Source: Atopsyche davidsoni (taxonomy: Eukaryota; Arthropoda; Insecta; Trichoptera; Hydrobiosidae). From it: a stretch of DNA of 64,000 nt. Within the stretch, counting starts at the first letter, position 1. Every line of letters begins with the position of its first letter. The stretch is from positions 7,458,501-7,522,500 of the forward strand of contig JAILWY010000005.1 in NCBI GenBank assembly GCA_022113835.1. The letters run 5' to 3'. Shown here in pieces: positions 28,373 through 42,840 of this stretch. Below the pieces are notes generated by a model. The model ran no database searches and was not told where the DNA came from. It was given only the letters and a program-made list of their open reading frames with translations. The translations under genes and the position numbers were made by a program.

Positions 28373-31300
28373 CTGGTTACACTGATTGGATGTTGTATAA
28401 TTATGCCATCCATTGCACCTGTCAATATTCCAATTAACTGTGTATGCTCTGTCATTAGTCAGTGTACTAGCCATGTGCACGTAATGCGTATTGTCTGGCC
28501 AAAAGCTAATGTTTGCTCTAATCTGTTACAGGTGAGAAACACAAAAGCCCGTGGTGCTGGCTCGACTAACCCGGCGAATCGAGGCAGTGCACAAGTACAG
28601 TATGAAAATGACTCCAACCGCTATCAACGCACATAAGTATATGACGTTCCTACACGCTAATACTACCCTTTTGATTTTGATTCTAAAGATGTTTATTAAA
28701 GGCTGGCGAAATACCAACTATTAGTTCAGAATAATTTTCAATCCTTTTTATACTTTCCAATAAAAAGTCCACGTTCTGAAAGCTTCTATCTTGGTAATTT
28801 TTAAAGTATGCGCCCGTTGGCTCTATTTTGATTTTTTTAGCAGCAATGCACGGTTTGTCAGGTGACACAATTTTTGCTCATGTATTTAAAAATTATGTTC
28901 TTAGTTTTGTCAAAACATCAAATATCACGTTCATCCAATATATAGATATAACCTAACCACCTTGATTACTGAACAGTTTTGAAATAGTGCTTTTTTTAAG
29001 TACTCGGTGTTTTATATTAAAAATAAGATATGCCTACGTCGCACTATTATAAAATCAAAATAAATATGTTGAACGTTCATATACATATTCACAGAGTGTC
29101 ACTCAAGTGTGATGTAGTACAGATTTCATAATATATTAATTAAAATTCTCATTTAAAATAAATAAAAATTTGAGTATTTGACAATAAAATCTTTGTTTTT
29201 TTTTAATTTTTATAAAAACACTTATTCAAAGTGTCAGATATTACCGTCGTGAAACACTTATTTTGATGTGTTATTATATTGCTATTGATAACGCGCCTGG
29301 TTATTCATCGAGTGTATCTTTTAAAATATTTGAAAAATTATGTCGAAGTATAGCAGTCGATTCATGACTGATGTTTAATAGATGTATTTGATATTTGGAG
29401 CTTCAGAAATGCAGCCAAGTTTTATGCGCATTAAACTTTCATACCCCAAGTGCCGCTGCAGCGCTGAGCGGCTGCACCTGAAATCCCACGCAACCTTCCT
29501 GGGAACATCGCGCATATTTGTATACTAAATCACATCTTATTACGAGACCTATCTCCCAGCAAATATTATAATATTGCTTCATACGTTGTGCTGCTGACTC
29601 AATTTATGGCGTGACTAACTGAGAATAATACCAGCATAATAACACCCTTTTCGTTTTACGAGGAACGTAGATATGGAGTAGAGGTATCTCCGTAGTTTTA
29701 ACACCAGAGAAAATAATTAAAATCCACATTAATTATGTAAATTAACCGCAACTTTTCAAAATGTTCGGTATTAAAAGCAGCCAAAGTTTTTATCTTTGAA
29801 TGATATAAATATTAAATAGTTTTTTTTTTCAGCCAAAAAAATTCTTCTGAGATTATCTCTAATGCTTATATCCATTGATATCTTGTTCCAATATGAAAAG
29901 GTCTAGTTCTAATCAGTGAAAGTCTTTTCAGCATATAAGCATCATACAAAATATCATGAGTATCGAAATAAAATTCCTAAAGGTAACCAAATATTTTAGT
30001 CTGGCCCCTGGGGAAATTCTGCCCCACACTCCCCCCAAAGGGTTAAAATATCGCATGACGGTTTCCTTCCTAGCACTACTGATTCCCCGTGTACTTTATC
30101 ACATGATAATGTTTTATCGCTTGAAATGGGAATAACTGAAATATACCAATACTCAGATTTCTCCGCTTATGGAGTATATACTCGATCATTAATGACTTAT
30201 AAATAGTATAAAAAACACAAGTTGTAATACCACCACCAAATGCAACACGATCTGGTGTTTTAGACGGTAATCTTAGAATTAACATGCAATGTAAATGCTT
30301 TGGTTAATGCCCTTCGTAATTCCTAAAAACAATTCTTTTAATTGATCCAAAATTCCTAGTATCGAAATCATCCACCGACGTAAAATTAAGAGTATCAAAG
30401 ACAGGAAAGACACTTCCCTTGATAACTGAATAACTTGGCCAAATTGGTAGCAAAAAAGTATTATCATATGTATTACAATATAATGTAAATACGTTGTGTG
30501 AAAGTCTAAGAAAACCTCGCATCGTCTAAATACGAGAATATAACATTCCCCTGGAAAACTTTTGATATGTTTCCCATATCATGTCTATCTAAAAACTTGT
30601 ACAATACACGTCACGAAATTTGACAAATATTTATCCTCTGCTTTATATTTATTCATTTTATAATAAAAATAAAAAAATTACATGTGTTCACACGTGTATT
30701 TTATTTCGTATCTGAAATTTGGTCGTTTTATCAGCTATTCAAAGACAACATAATTACCCGAGTATATATATAATGTAAATTTATTTGATATTATTAATCT
30801 TCGTCCCTAAATGATAGCATCTTCAGACACATTAAACATAATGTGAAATAGGTATGGATGTCCCTTATCTCTCTCATTAATCATGTTGCTACACGCTTTC
30901 CTCCATGGCTGTAGTTCCTCGAGGATATTCTAAATTGGGATTATTTTATATTCCGTTATAAAATAAAGCATAAAATTTGTATCGTTAATATTTTTGTACA
31001 TTCAGTACGCGCCACCTACATTGAAATTGTCTCGGTTTGCTATATTTCAAAGCCACGTCATAATTACGGCATTTCGTCATATTTTTTTTTTACTCTCATT
31101 AAAGATGTCTGCTTTCACGAGCTTCCTCGTATTGAAACATGGAATATTTCTGCATATTTTGGGCGTATTTCATTTATAAATATGCATTCAAAACAATGTA
31201 CACGAACACATATATTATCATGTGTGGGCATATTTTCATCATAAAGTTATCATTTTAATGTTTATACTCCGAAATTTTTTAATTAATTTTGAAATATTTT

Positions 31301-32318
31301 TTTATTATGCTGTTGCGAAATTTATTGAATAATTATAATCAAAATTATGAATCTTAGTTAGGTGATTAAATTTTAGACGTCAATTCTTTACTATGGCACT
31401 TTGTTGCTGCCGAACTCTCTTTATATATTTTTGATAAAGTTGTAAAATTGACCTCATTCAATAGTATCGCACGTTTGAAATTAGTTAATTTTAAAAGGTT
31501 GCAGAAACTCAAAATAGCATCGACGCCAAATTCTGCTATATGTTATAGGCTATTCGAATATTGGCGGAAAAATACAACATAATTTGGTTCGATCCGCATT
31601 TTGGTCAATAGTAATATGGAGTGGCCATAAAACGACACCGCGCACTTCTCGCGCGGTCCATTTCCATCGGCAGAGTTACGAGCAGCACTGGCTCGGGGCC
31701 TCCCGCTGCGCACTAACGCGAACTGAATTACTATACAGCTCTCTAAAACATCGCCGCCAACAAACAACAATCACCAAGGAAACTTGGAGACTTTGCGGGC
31801 TGGCGTATCTAATTCAACTATTTATTTGAGCTGCTACAAAACAACCGACACCTGAAAACCTATTTCACAGCGACGCGTGCTTTTTACATTTGAAACTACC
31901 AGCAGCTTTCCGTGCCCCGCGTTGGAAGCAACGAACACTCGGCACACGTTTCGTGTTTCCGAAGCATCAGCGCGCGTCATGCTTTATATTTCTTTGATTT
32001 CTCATTATTGTAATAACTTTATTTTGCAAACGCTTATTACAATCGAAACTGCGAATAAAAAGCAAGCACTTTTTTTAATTCTCAAAAAATATATCGTCAC
32101 ATCTAGAACGTAAGCGTAATAAATACAAGACATCGATGCTCTTTTTCGTCGGTTTTGAATGTTCGATTTCTGGTTTTGCATGTAGGCGCCGGTACGGATA
32201 ACATACCACCTCACTATCTTATCCCCGTCGGATTCACAGGTACCGTTCATTTATAATAAGATAATCCAAGTCAATAGCAGGTGCCCCTTCCCAATATGGC
32301 CGCCTCGCAGGAGTATTA

Positions 32319-32395
32319 CCCCCCCCCCTCCTCCCCCGGCATGGTCCTGACAGCCTCTCCCCCTCCCCTTCCCCCCCGCCCCTCCGCCCCCCCCG
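32319..32395. repeat. C-rich tract (G-quadruplex potential on the minus strand)
   Basis: Ten C at 32319-32328, then five runs of four or more C within 32359-32394 (lengths 5, 4, 7, 4, 8) separated by one to four bases. The minus strand thus meets the usual pattern for a G-quadruplex, and the plus strand for an i-motif. It lies inside a 63-codon open frame from the ATG at 32296, which is probably a by-product. Confidence 0.85.
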
Positions 32396-35300
32396 GCTGT
32401 TCCCATGGAGATGCGAGCGCCCCTATCGCTAGTCGACGTGCCTACATCGACGTGTATTTTTCTTTCAATACTTATCGGATATCCTGATGAGATAATTATT
32501 ATTTATTGAAGTAAATTTATTGCCCTAAAAATACGTTAGTCAAAGATTTCTATATTCTTTTAAAACTTCAATAGTATTTCAACGTATTTATATGAGAATG
32601 GAAGTTTACTTAATATTTTATATATCTGATAGTTTTTTGTCAGTAATCAACGTTTTTTAATTATAATTATTTATCATATTTTTTGACATGATTTTGAAGA
32701 CCTTTCGATATTTTTCGCGGTATTTTTTTTAAATGAAATACTCTATAACGTATGCCAGCCGCATGTGTCACCATCAAAACATATTCTGAATCTTCACACC
32801 GAACACGTTGCCCGGCTTTATCATCAGCTGTATGCTCGAATATAATTGCTTTTTTTTCTATTATAACAGCACTAAATACCGTTATGTATTTAACAGTTCG
32901 GCATTTTATTATTATCTTTTTTGTTTTTTAACACATTCCTTATTAATAGATTATCCCACTTGTATGTTATGTTTTTTTTTTTCCTTGATTTTTATTCCAA
33001 GTATTTAATACTTTGCCAAATGACTCGTGATTTCTTCAAACAGATGTTCGACGATATTAACTTAATATGATTTTTCCCGTAAGATATAACGAAGTAGCTG
33101 CAAATTGATGAAAAACAAATATTCAAATTAATTTCATTCTCACCCCACCAAAAAAGCATCATTCGATAAAATCAATTTCAATTTGGGTAACATTTTTCAT
33201 CCTTAAGGCGTCGCGTCTCCTTTCTGTCAATCATGTCCCTGACAGGTATTGTAATAAATATCAAATCGATTTTAAAATGAGAATTATGCATTACTTCCAC
33301 GTCAAATGTTACATCTTCCGCTTACACATCAAATAATATACATGAATATATTCCTCGCGTTTTCTCCAGCCCGGTGAGGCTCACCGCGTCGCCTTGATAC
33401 TGTAACACCCCATTGACAAATCGAACACATACGTTCTCGAGATACGTCTACATCTCGACGACAATTTTAATCAAGTTCTGCGAGGAATTAATACCGGAAG
33501 CCATATTCTTAGATTAATTTATTCATCTATTCATAAAATATAATGAACCATATAATCAGTAAAGGCATGCCCCGAGTTGCGGATCTTCGACTTGCGACGC
33601 TGTGGATATTTTGAATTTTCTTCAGAATTCAGTTCTCGTTTTCAAATTTCATTTTCAACGTAATAAACATAAATTAGAAAGCCATTTTACATTTTTTTTT
33701 CTAATGGCGCCACACATCCGATATTCGCCTATTGCTAAATATTTACCATTCGCTGTACATTAGTTCCTGACGTGAACGGGGAGAGAGAGTAGATTGAGTA
33801 TTACCAATTATTTGCGGCCAGCAATACATCCACACTATTCAGCATTTCGCAAGTGGTCATTGAGAACTCGGTGGATACAGAACACGCGTCGTGTATTTAT
33901 TTAAAACTATCCGAATATTTGGAGTGAAGAGAAATATATGTATTAAATTCAAAATTTATTTTTAAATTAACTAACTTATTTCGTCAATAGTTTTTGAACA
34001 CCCATTTTTTGTGTTATTGCTCTAATATGAGAAACCTTGACTACTTATTACTTAAAGATGGCGACCACCAATTCTACACGGCAGCATTGTTCGCTTCGGC
34101 CATCATTGTAAAATATAATTTCAATAAATGACCCTGCCATTGATTTAATTTCCAAAACAAGGAAACTGATGTCACAAAAAAATATATATTTTCTTTAGAT
34201 AGGTTTGAGTTTCGCAATGCAGCTTATATATATATATTTTGACTTCGTGACGTTTCCGCACCACGCCATTGCCAGAAACCCAAAGTGAGGAAACTCTGGG
34301 GGTTTGCCTGCGTAATTATCTTTGAAGCCATCAGACGTTTAAATGCCATTTCGCATTTAAAGCTGCGCTACCTCATTTCATCGTACTCCTTAGATTTAAT
34401 CAAATTTGAATATTCATCTCTCGGTGAGTATGAAGATACTATTGCAGTCGGAGAATCCTCGGCCCTCTCCGGCATTACGTCATCACACTAATAACCATAA
34501 ATCAACATTAACTTTCTCAAATTAATATCTGCGAGTCTTTTGCAAAGATAAATAATCACCGCCGCGGCTATTACAGTTCTTTTCTGTAATTTGCAGAACA
34601 CAACATATTCAACGTAATTGCTAGAATTCAAAGACTCTATCTCCCGAGTTTACAAACAGTCTTTGTCTTGCTGAAAATTATGCCAGCGTTCACTGTATAA
34701 ATTGTTGTCCTTAAATGGTTACTTCGGAGATAATTTCTTACATAAATATTTACAAAACCAATTTCTAATTACCTTAACTTCTGCGTGAATTAACGCTACT
34801 CCAGCTTGGTTTATTTATTACCTCAGCGATACGATTAATTTTGTATATATTTTTGGCTATTATATAAGTTGTTTTAATATTTTTCAATCTCCCCCTATTT
34901 TCTCTTCGGGCGTCTTTATTAAGATGTCAATTGCAGAAGCGTCGGCGCACAATTTCGGAAATTTGTCAAAGCGGAGATGTCCCGGCTTAAAAATCTTCGC
35001 TTCCTTATTTATTTTGAGGTGTACCTATTTCTAAAATAATAAATCATCTCCGGTTTCGGGCACCTCCTTATCGAGTTGTACGGTTATACAACAATGAATT
35101 GTTCGTCTTCAACAAGGTGTTGAATTAAGTATGTGCAAGGTAGAGTTGGCCGGGAACTTCCGGGCCCGGAAGATGCATAGCTCCGCTGCATCTCTAGGAA
35201 ATTTACACCAGTTCTGTTAAAGTAGGACATGCTTTTCTCAGATGGTTTTATTCCCCGATATTTCGTGGACTGAAGGAAATACTTCTTAATTGTTATAACA

Positions 35301-35730
35301 ACGTCCCAATAGGTACGATTCATTTATAAATTTACTTTTGATTTTATGCCTACGAACTTTGGTAATCATATTGCACGAGTATGGTTTTAACATACAAAGC
35401 TGCCGTTCAGAACCAATCATGGTGTCAATCAAAGCGTCTTCACCTATTTTTATATCGCTGAGCATTTGCATTACTCTTATTTACCCAAAAATAAAACGTA
35501 GCGTTTAAATTGCAAGTATTTGCTCACTTTCCACATCTTTTCAATAAAGACATTTTAATACATTGAAAATCGAGTAAGGGTTGTCACGCATGTCTATTAA
35601 CAGTCTTCATCCATACTCGCCCTTGTCTCGGAATGAGTCTGTATAATTCTGTGAGCTTATAAATATTTAAAAAGGTTTACTTTGCATCCCGCCTGAAATA
35701 TTCACGAGTGTTTTCAATTTCGGGCGATCG

Positions 35731-36036
35731 ATGACGCGACCCGCGGCCGGCTCGGCCCGCTCCTTCCTGTCGTGTCGGAGCGGCGCCGCCTCGGCCCTGC
35801 GCGCGGCCCTCCGCATGACCCTCCGCATGACCCTCCGCATGCTCTCCGATACAAATTTCTTTCCTTACATAATTCGCATTACGAACTCGTTATTTAAAGG
35901 TCGAAAATTCGGTCGCTTAAAAGAAGAAAAAGAAACCTTTTTCGATTCCAAATGCGAAAACGATTATTTTGTACTTTGTTCCCAAAAAGCGGAGATTTCG
36001 AATCTGATACGATCAAATCCACCATCCTCGATGTAA
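35731..36036 (+). other. Unsupported 101-codon open frame with a basic, Ala/Arg/Ser-rich N terminus
   Basis: The ATG at 35731 (context ATCGATGA) starts a frame whose first 38 residues have many Arg, Ala, Ser and Leu and no acidic residue, resembling a mitochondrial presequence. It includes the three 12-bp repeats. The second half is Lys/Glu/Phe-rich and without recognised motifs. Composition follows the underlying GC islet and then AT-rich DNA, so chance is the simplest explanation. Confidence 0.15.
35807..35842 (+). repeat. Three tandem 12-bp units
   Basis: Three head-to-tail copies of CCCTCCGCATGA, the last ending in C, in a GC-rich islet. In the + frame opening at 35731 they give Met-Thr-Leu-Arg repeats, preserving the frame because the unit is a multiple of three. 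Confidence 0.9.
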
Positions 36037-37580
36037 TAAATAACCCGCGCCGCCTGTATTATTGCTTTTATTTCTCGTATATGATTCCGCCACGCCTATC
36101 TTGTAGTTTGATCGAATAATTTAGCCAGAGCGTATCGGTTTTTACATCACTCAAAATATACAAAGACCTGAACGAGACAATCAAATCAACGTATATTATT
36201 GTATGACACAAATCACAACAAAATCTCCATGGGTTTCCCGTCGGGCAGTCCCGCTCGCTCATGGGGCCTCGTTATTTTAGAACTGAGAATCTTGCACCTT
36301 CTGCTCTGTCAAAAATAAACCGCAGACCCTCGTGCCCAATCGGCTGCAAATATAAATCCCAAGTCAAATTGCCTTTGTATTTATTGTTTTTGGTTTTTTA
36401 GATATCCATCTTAGACTGTATATTTATTGACTTCCATTGAATTCGAGTTATAAAATTCAAATTTGCTTCGGCGAAATCTGAATAGCATTACATATTTCCC
36501 AAGTCGCAGTCGCCGCTGACTGAATTTTTTTATGATGCTAATTTCCTTTATTACGGCACCTAGTTCATTTGTGGAAGGCCTAATATTAATTCATTTATGT
36601 AACTCATAAAACGTGTAGGTACGTCGGAATCGTAATTAATTTATTCACAATCGCGTAACTGTTGCATGACTTACACATTTGTTAATTTATTCCGTTGTTT
36701 GTTTTATATTAATAAAGTGGTGATAATAAAAGTTAAAACGAAATTTGTGTTAGTATGAATCAAATTAAAACCGTGAAAAGTCAAAACAGTGCATTTTAAA
36801 GACCCAGCACTTGCTTTGCTAATTAAATTTTCATTTTGTAGTCAAATGTTTTTATAACTAATACCAGGTCATCGAAAGCAATGTTTTCTTTATTGGACAC
36901 TTCAAAAAATTTGAAGTATAAATTCAATTTTGTTATAATAAAAAATATGTAGGATAACTTAAGTAATTCATATTTTTGTCATTTTAAAGAGATTTGCCAA
37001 TTGATGGTATATTTGTTACACTATACTTATTAAAATTTAATACAATTTGAATTACATCAAATTATTTTCATTATCTGGTTTTTACGACTTATGAATTTTT
37101 AACAACAAAAAACATTTTTTTGATACCAAATGTTAATTTGGTTATTATTATTCATATGAAAGAATCTGTAGAGGGTGTCTCTTGAGAAGATAGCGAATCT
37201 CATTTAGTAAGTTAGTCAGCGTTATTTACAACGGCGCAGATAATCCAAAGCGCCCATTAACTTATCAAGTAGCTCTCGTATCCAGATCCGCGTTGTTTGT
37301 GGCCCAGCATGGCGAGGGCGACTCCTCTAATGGTGACGTAGTCGGCGCCGCGCGACCCTCGCCGACAATAACTTCTCGTATCGCCCGGGGCTGTTTTCCG
37401 AAGGACCTCGACTCGCGGCGCAAACTTTATAGTGCGTAATCAACCCACGGCGACTGCTCTCTGTTCAACCACCATCAGATCATCTCGTGACTACGCTTTG
37501 AAATAATTTTTTTTAAATAGTTGAGCACATACCTGTCTGTCATCTGCTTGATGGGTGTCGTCAATAGTCTTAACAAAATC

Positions 37581-37596
37581 TTTTTTTTTTTTTTTT
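37581..37596. repeat. T16 homopolymer
   Basis: Sixteen consecutive T. Similar but broken T runs occur at about 42059-42090. Confidence 0.9.
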
Positions 37597-40500
37597 AATA
37601 CAAAGTGCTGAAATATTTATTGAGTGCTTAGAACTCTACTACACGGCGGGTGTGTATTTATCATCTATACCACTGAGAGAACACGCATATCTTATTGTTA
37701 AACTATTATCATTCTTAGTGATTCCGCACGCACAAAACTATTTTGTGTTTCGCTTTTGTTTGACGGAGAGGAAAAAAATGTTTTTTTTTCGTGTATCGCG
37801 TTTTTTCACTCTCTGTATTTTTAAATAATATTTTAAATTGCAACTCAAATGCCTCGGGGCCGGCCGGCATTGCTGGGCAAATTGAACGCGCGACGTGCGT
37901 TGCGGGCGCGGAGCAGCTGGCCCTGCCCGGCCCGGGACGCTCGCGGCCACCCCTGGATCTTCTGAAACTTTAATAATCTCGCATATTTGGAATAACATAT
38001 TTTATAATCCGATTTCGGGTTTCTCAATTAAATTACTTTTACTACGAAATTATGAAAATAATTAAACGAACATCGTACTTAATTTTAGTTTTCCTTTTTA
38101 CATTAATTTATCATCAGTGTTGTGCCCGTCGAACCTCTGATGAATGAAGACTTTTTCTTTGTGTATTTTACTCTTCTGCCTGTTATAATTTAAATGCGGC
38201 CTTAGTCACTTCGGATTATTTCCCATTCGCTTTTTATCAAAAATAAAATTAACTAAGTGATGAAAATCTTTTTGGTTAATAATTTATGTTCACGGTACAA
38301 GTATAACGCTATAACATTATCAGCTCGCTATATCCGCATAGTGGGATTAACAATAAAGATAATTAATATCACTAATTCAATACTAAAACAATAACCGCGC
38401 GTATCTTCAGTGCAATTAAAATTCACAACCCACAGATAGATAACAATCAATATGCAATAGATTCTGTTATACACCGTAAAGTATGAAATTGCCTCCGGTA
38501 AAGCCTCCGCGGCCAGCTCCCGGGAGTATCTACCGAGCCCCCCGAGGCCCCGGAGGCCTTATCTGCCCATCACCGCGGGTCAGGGCCCCCGGAGCCCCGC
38601 GCCGGCGATTTGTCTAAGAGCCGCAGATAGATATAATGTCAGGGTCGACCTTCACCGGCCTCCTCGAGCACCCCCGGTTGTCTCAAATATATTACGTCTT
38701 TATCTATGTTATGGGAAAATATAGGATGGTACCCCTCTTTCGTTTCGGGGCACGTAATGTCTTGAAATTTCCTCAGCGCAAAGCACGAAGATTTCATAAA
38801 CCTTAAGGTACTTCTGTTTTTGCAAATATTTTTTGAAACTACGAGCATATCAGCAATAGAATGAACAAAAATGGGAATTTTATAATACTACTCTACACTG
38901 TGTGTCGAAACTCAAAAACAAGCTGGTACAGCAATATGGAATATTTTTTCAAATATTTCTTGAGAATGGAAATACTGTCTTCGAGGAAGATGAGGTTTTT
39001 TCCTCCCGTAGAAATACCAAACACTCGTTCATTATAATGGACGTTTCGATCTGAAAGCGGATTAGATATTGAATAAAGAGATATCAAGATTCATCACTAA
39101 AGAATGCTTGCCATTAGACACTGCAAAAACACTCGCTCGTCATATTGTCAGCATATTATGAACGGTTGTATTGATATGATAGGCCTACATGCGCACAAAT
39201 TTTACATATTTGCATGTTTGTAAATATTTATGAGAAAAGTTTTATCAGCATCGGAAACATATCGGTCCGCACAAGGACTTCGATGGCATTCAACGCATTA
39301 TTTACGACAAAAGTGCAGCCCGGCAATCCGCTCTTAAACTGTTTTGTATTTTAATGTAATTCGTGGAGTTTACACAAAGCCGCGTCAAAACAGGCGGCAA
39401 GCGAGAGCGTTTTATCGCCCGTTTTATTTTTAACGAGGAAATCCGTACGAAGTGCGCTCGCAGGGAGCTGGCGGGTCCTGCATACGACTAGGAATGTCGA
39501 CACATTCGCTTCTGCCAATCTCACACTTTACGACCATAAATGCCGTACGATATACCTATGTCAAGCAAAAAATACATACTTCATGCTTTTCCAAAAACAT
39601 TGCCAGTTAAATGTCAGCGAATTATACCTTTAAAATATCCTTACGTCTTATTTTACAGTTATAAAATATAAATCGTACTATAACGTATGTTTATTGATTT
39701 CATCATTTAAATTGTGAATTACAGTCGAAAAAAACCAAAGGGGAACATTCGATAAAATTCTTAAATTTATACAATTGAAGTCTGCTCTTGTCATGTCTAC
39801 ATTGCTCTTTAACATTAATTGAAATGAAAATAATAACAATGCTATATTTTATCACCTATCACCCATCACCTTCATCAGTTATTTTTGCGTTCATGAAAAA
39901 AATACTACTTAATAAATATGATTACAATGTATCGAATGTCGTTTTTTGCAAACATCATTTACAAGGACTACGTTGATTATGTTAAACAATACACGCGATA
40001 CATTCTGATAACGAGATTATTGGTCGAGTATATAAATAGTTTGTGTATATAAAATATTATAGGTGTATTTTCGTGTTATATTTTTAGGCATATCAACCAT
40101 CGCTGTTAGAAAAAAAAATCTTTTTTGTTTTCGCTTTATCTTCTTTACCCATGACTGGTGCTTCACAGTAGGTGTTCAGCTGATAACACAAGCCGCGACC
40201 GTACGTTCTAGCTTTGTGTTTCTTTTTGCCTTCCACACACGAGATTCTATTAAAATAGTACAAGTTTACAGTATGATGCTATCTATCCTTTCACCTGGAG
40301 ATAATTTCACCGCAACGACGTAGTCCAATTAATTTATACTAGTAACACCTAAAGAACAATACCTCTAATATAATTAGGTTTAAATCATGCAGTATCTGAT
40401 ATTAATACAATTAAGACTGCAACATTGCGCTTACATTCGTGAACATGCAAGCCATGCAATTCCCTAAAATTCAAATTTATTTCGCATTGAATAGCAGTAG

Positions 40501-42792
40501 CTCAATATTATGCGGTTGCTCGAGAACCCTAAAAGTTTTACCGTATTGCAGAAAAGACTAGAAAGCTTTGTTAAATGAACTCTCAAGTAAATACACATTC
40601 AAATTGATATTTGATTATGAAGTAATGAAAATAACTGTGAACTAAAAATCTAGTTTATGTTTTATCTACTTAATACCTTCAATATAAGCCTAAAAAAAGT
40701 ATTTATAGCCACAAGTATAAAATCTGTTGATTTTATTCGAAGGTGGCTTCAAAGTTACAAAACTGTCCAAATACGACAGTTACATTTTAATAAAAATTTA
40801 CAACGTGCAACAAAACACGAGAAAGCTATTCCCGCCGAGTGTCGGGCGGACGAGTTTCTCGCCGAGACATTTACATATCGGATTTTTTGTTCCCAGTATC
40901 TTATGAATATTTTTGACAGTGATACCGACTCGGGGTAATCAGGTTAGTTGAGTTGCCGCGACCAGCGGCGGCGAGTTGATTTAGCTTTTACTACCCTCTG
41001 CACGTTCACATCCCGCTAAGTTTCTTTTACGTGATGCTAATTTCAAGCGCTTAATTTTTATTCGGATTCGTGCCATTCTATTATTTTTCCAGCATGATTT
41101 ATGAATTTAAATGGCGAAATTGACTGCCTTAAGCTGTTTTTGACCTGTGCTAAAATAATAAAATCATGTTTTTGTGTTGTTGCTAATATAAAAGCAATCG
41201 TGATATACATATTCGATGTGTTTCTTTTATGAATATATTTTATTTTTCGTTTAATACGTATAATTTAAACATAATCCCGTATCATATTAGTGCCATGCTA
41301 CTGTGTATGAATTTTAAACAAAAATATGAGAAGTGACCAAATATTCACGTTTAATGTAATCCAATAAAAGTAAAAAGTGATCGCACGACTAGTCCTGATT
41401 TTAATAAAGCATCTAATTTTCATCAGCACTCATATTGTTCTTGTGTATAAAATATACGTATGCTGTGTCCTAAATCCGTCGTGCGTAAAGCTTATTGTGT
41501 ATTACGACATATTTCGCTTGAATTCTTCTCGTGCGATACATCTTCGAACATAAAAAACAGAAATCACTTTTATCTCACTCCACCAAGAAGCGCAAACTCC
41601 CTAAAAGAAAAAACACTGCCATGACAAAACCATAAATAAAAATTACCCTTTACGCACCTTCTCTCCCTGTTCCAAAAAGCTTGCACCGTCGTGGTGCCCG
41701 GGAGCAGCCTCGGTGCGGCCGCGGCGCCGATCGCTGATTCTTCAACGGGACTCGGTGGAGCGTTGATGGCGTAAACTCGTTTAAAATCGCACTTTTCCTG
41801 AAATTCAATCTACCTCAAATTGAGCTTTTGCGCCATTCTTAATAATAATTGCTCACAGAATGAAATCGAAAGTTTAATTATATTATTGCTGCAATCATAT
41901 TATTTATTACATCATCGATTTTTAATATTTATATTCCAGTATCAAAATAAATATTATTGTTCGTTATATGACAGACCAGCATTGATTATTTTTCAAATGC
42001 CATTGCACTCTAATGTGACATGATGAAAACCAAAATAATTTTTGATGCGATTTACCATTTTTTTTTTAATTTGTTTTTTTTTTTTTAATAGAGAAACAAG
42101 TCTTTATGTACATATCTATGCTTACTTTGACTGCATTTCGAATGTAATAATTATGTTATTTGAACGCCACCGGCTCTGAAAAGCTCGTGCTACGCCCCGC
42201 CGCCCTCACGCCGCGCACTAGCCATGCGGCGGGCCGGCCATGTTTCATTTCGCTTGCCTTCCGCTTATTGTTTTTGCCGGCGGCTCCTATTTATGTCTCC
42301 TTAAGGATAAATATGGGACATTTACGGCTTTCGGGTTTCTTGAACATTTATATTCTCGCGTGAAGTCGAAACTTTTGCATTAGGTGCCGGATCACCGCTA
42401 ACGCCCCCTCCCCGCGCTCGCCCCGTCCCCTGGCGCTGTTTCTTTCTGATTCATAACAAAGTTGATCTTTTTTGAGAGCTTCGCGTTTTGAAGTATGTCC
42501 TCGTACAAAAGAAAATCGATGAAGCTTTTAAAAGCCATTCTAGCGAAACCTCCGTTCCGACTAAGTTATTTAATGCCGAGCTATGTTCCGCCGCAGCTGT
42601 TCGCTTTGAGTCCAAACTAAAACTTTAATTGACCGAAACGGAATTAATCATTTTACCGTAGAGTTTTTGCTCTACCCGTTCATAATGATTGAAAGATGAA
42701 ACGTTTATACAATACTCTTTTTAGACGAAATTTTTCTTTATAAATACACACATACCCATAAATATAAATATATATATACTATATATAGGTAG

Positions 42793-42840
42793 TCAATATT
42801 TTTGACAGAGATTACTTGTTGGAATTCCATTTTAATATTT
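42793..42840 (+). repeat. Dispersed repeat fragment, copy 2
   Basis: Shares TCAATATTTTTGACAGA, the ACTTG-TGGAAT core and TCCATTTTAATATTTT in the same order and spacing as 17594-17645, with a 3-base gap. It is flanked by TATATACTATATAT-type sequence on both sides. The family is not known to me. Confidence 0.55.

Larger units (their letters stand above)
17675..35730. other. Non-coding, AT-rich sequence with GC islets
   Basis: No gene supported. GC islets lie near 17820-18080, 18690-18750, 22990-23220, 25680-25760, 26460-26580, 28030-28110 and 32281-32430. The stretch 30001-30044 has runs of C and G and ends AAAGGGTTAA, which resembles one end of a TTAA-type element, but I found no partner end. 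Confidence 0.65.
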
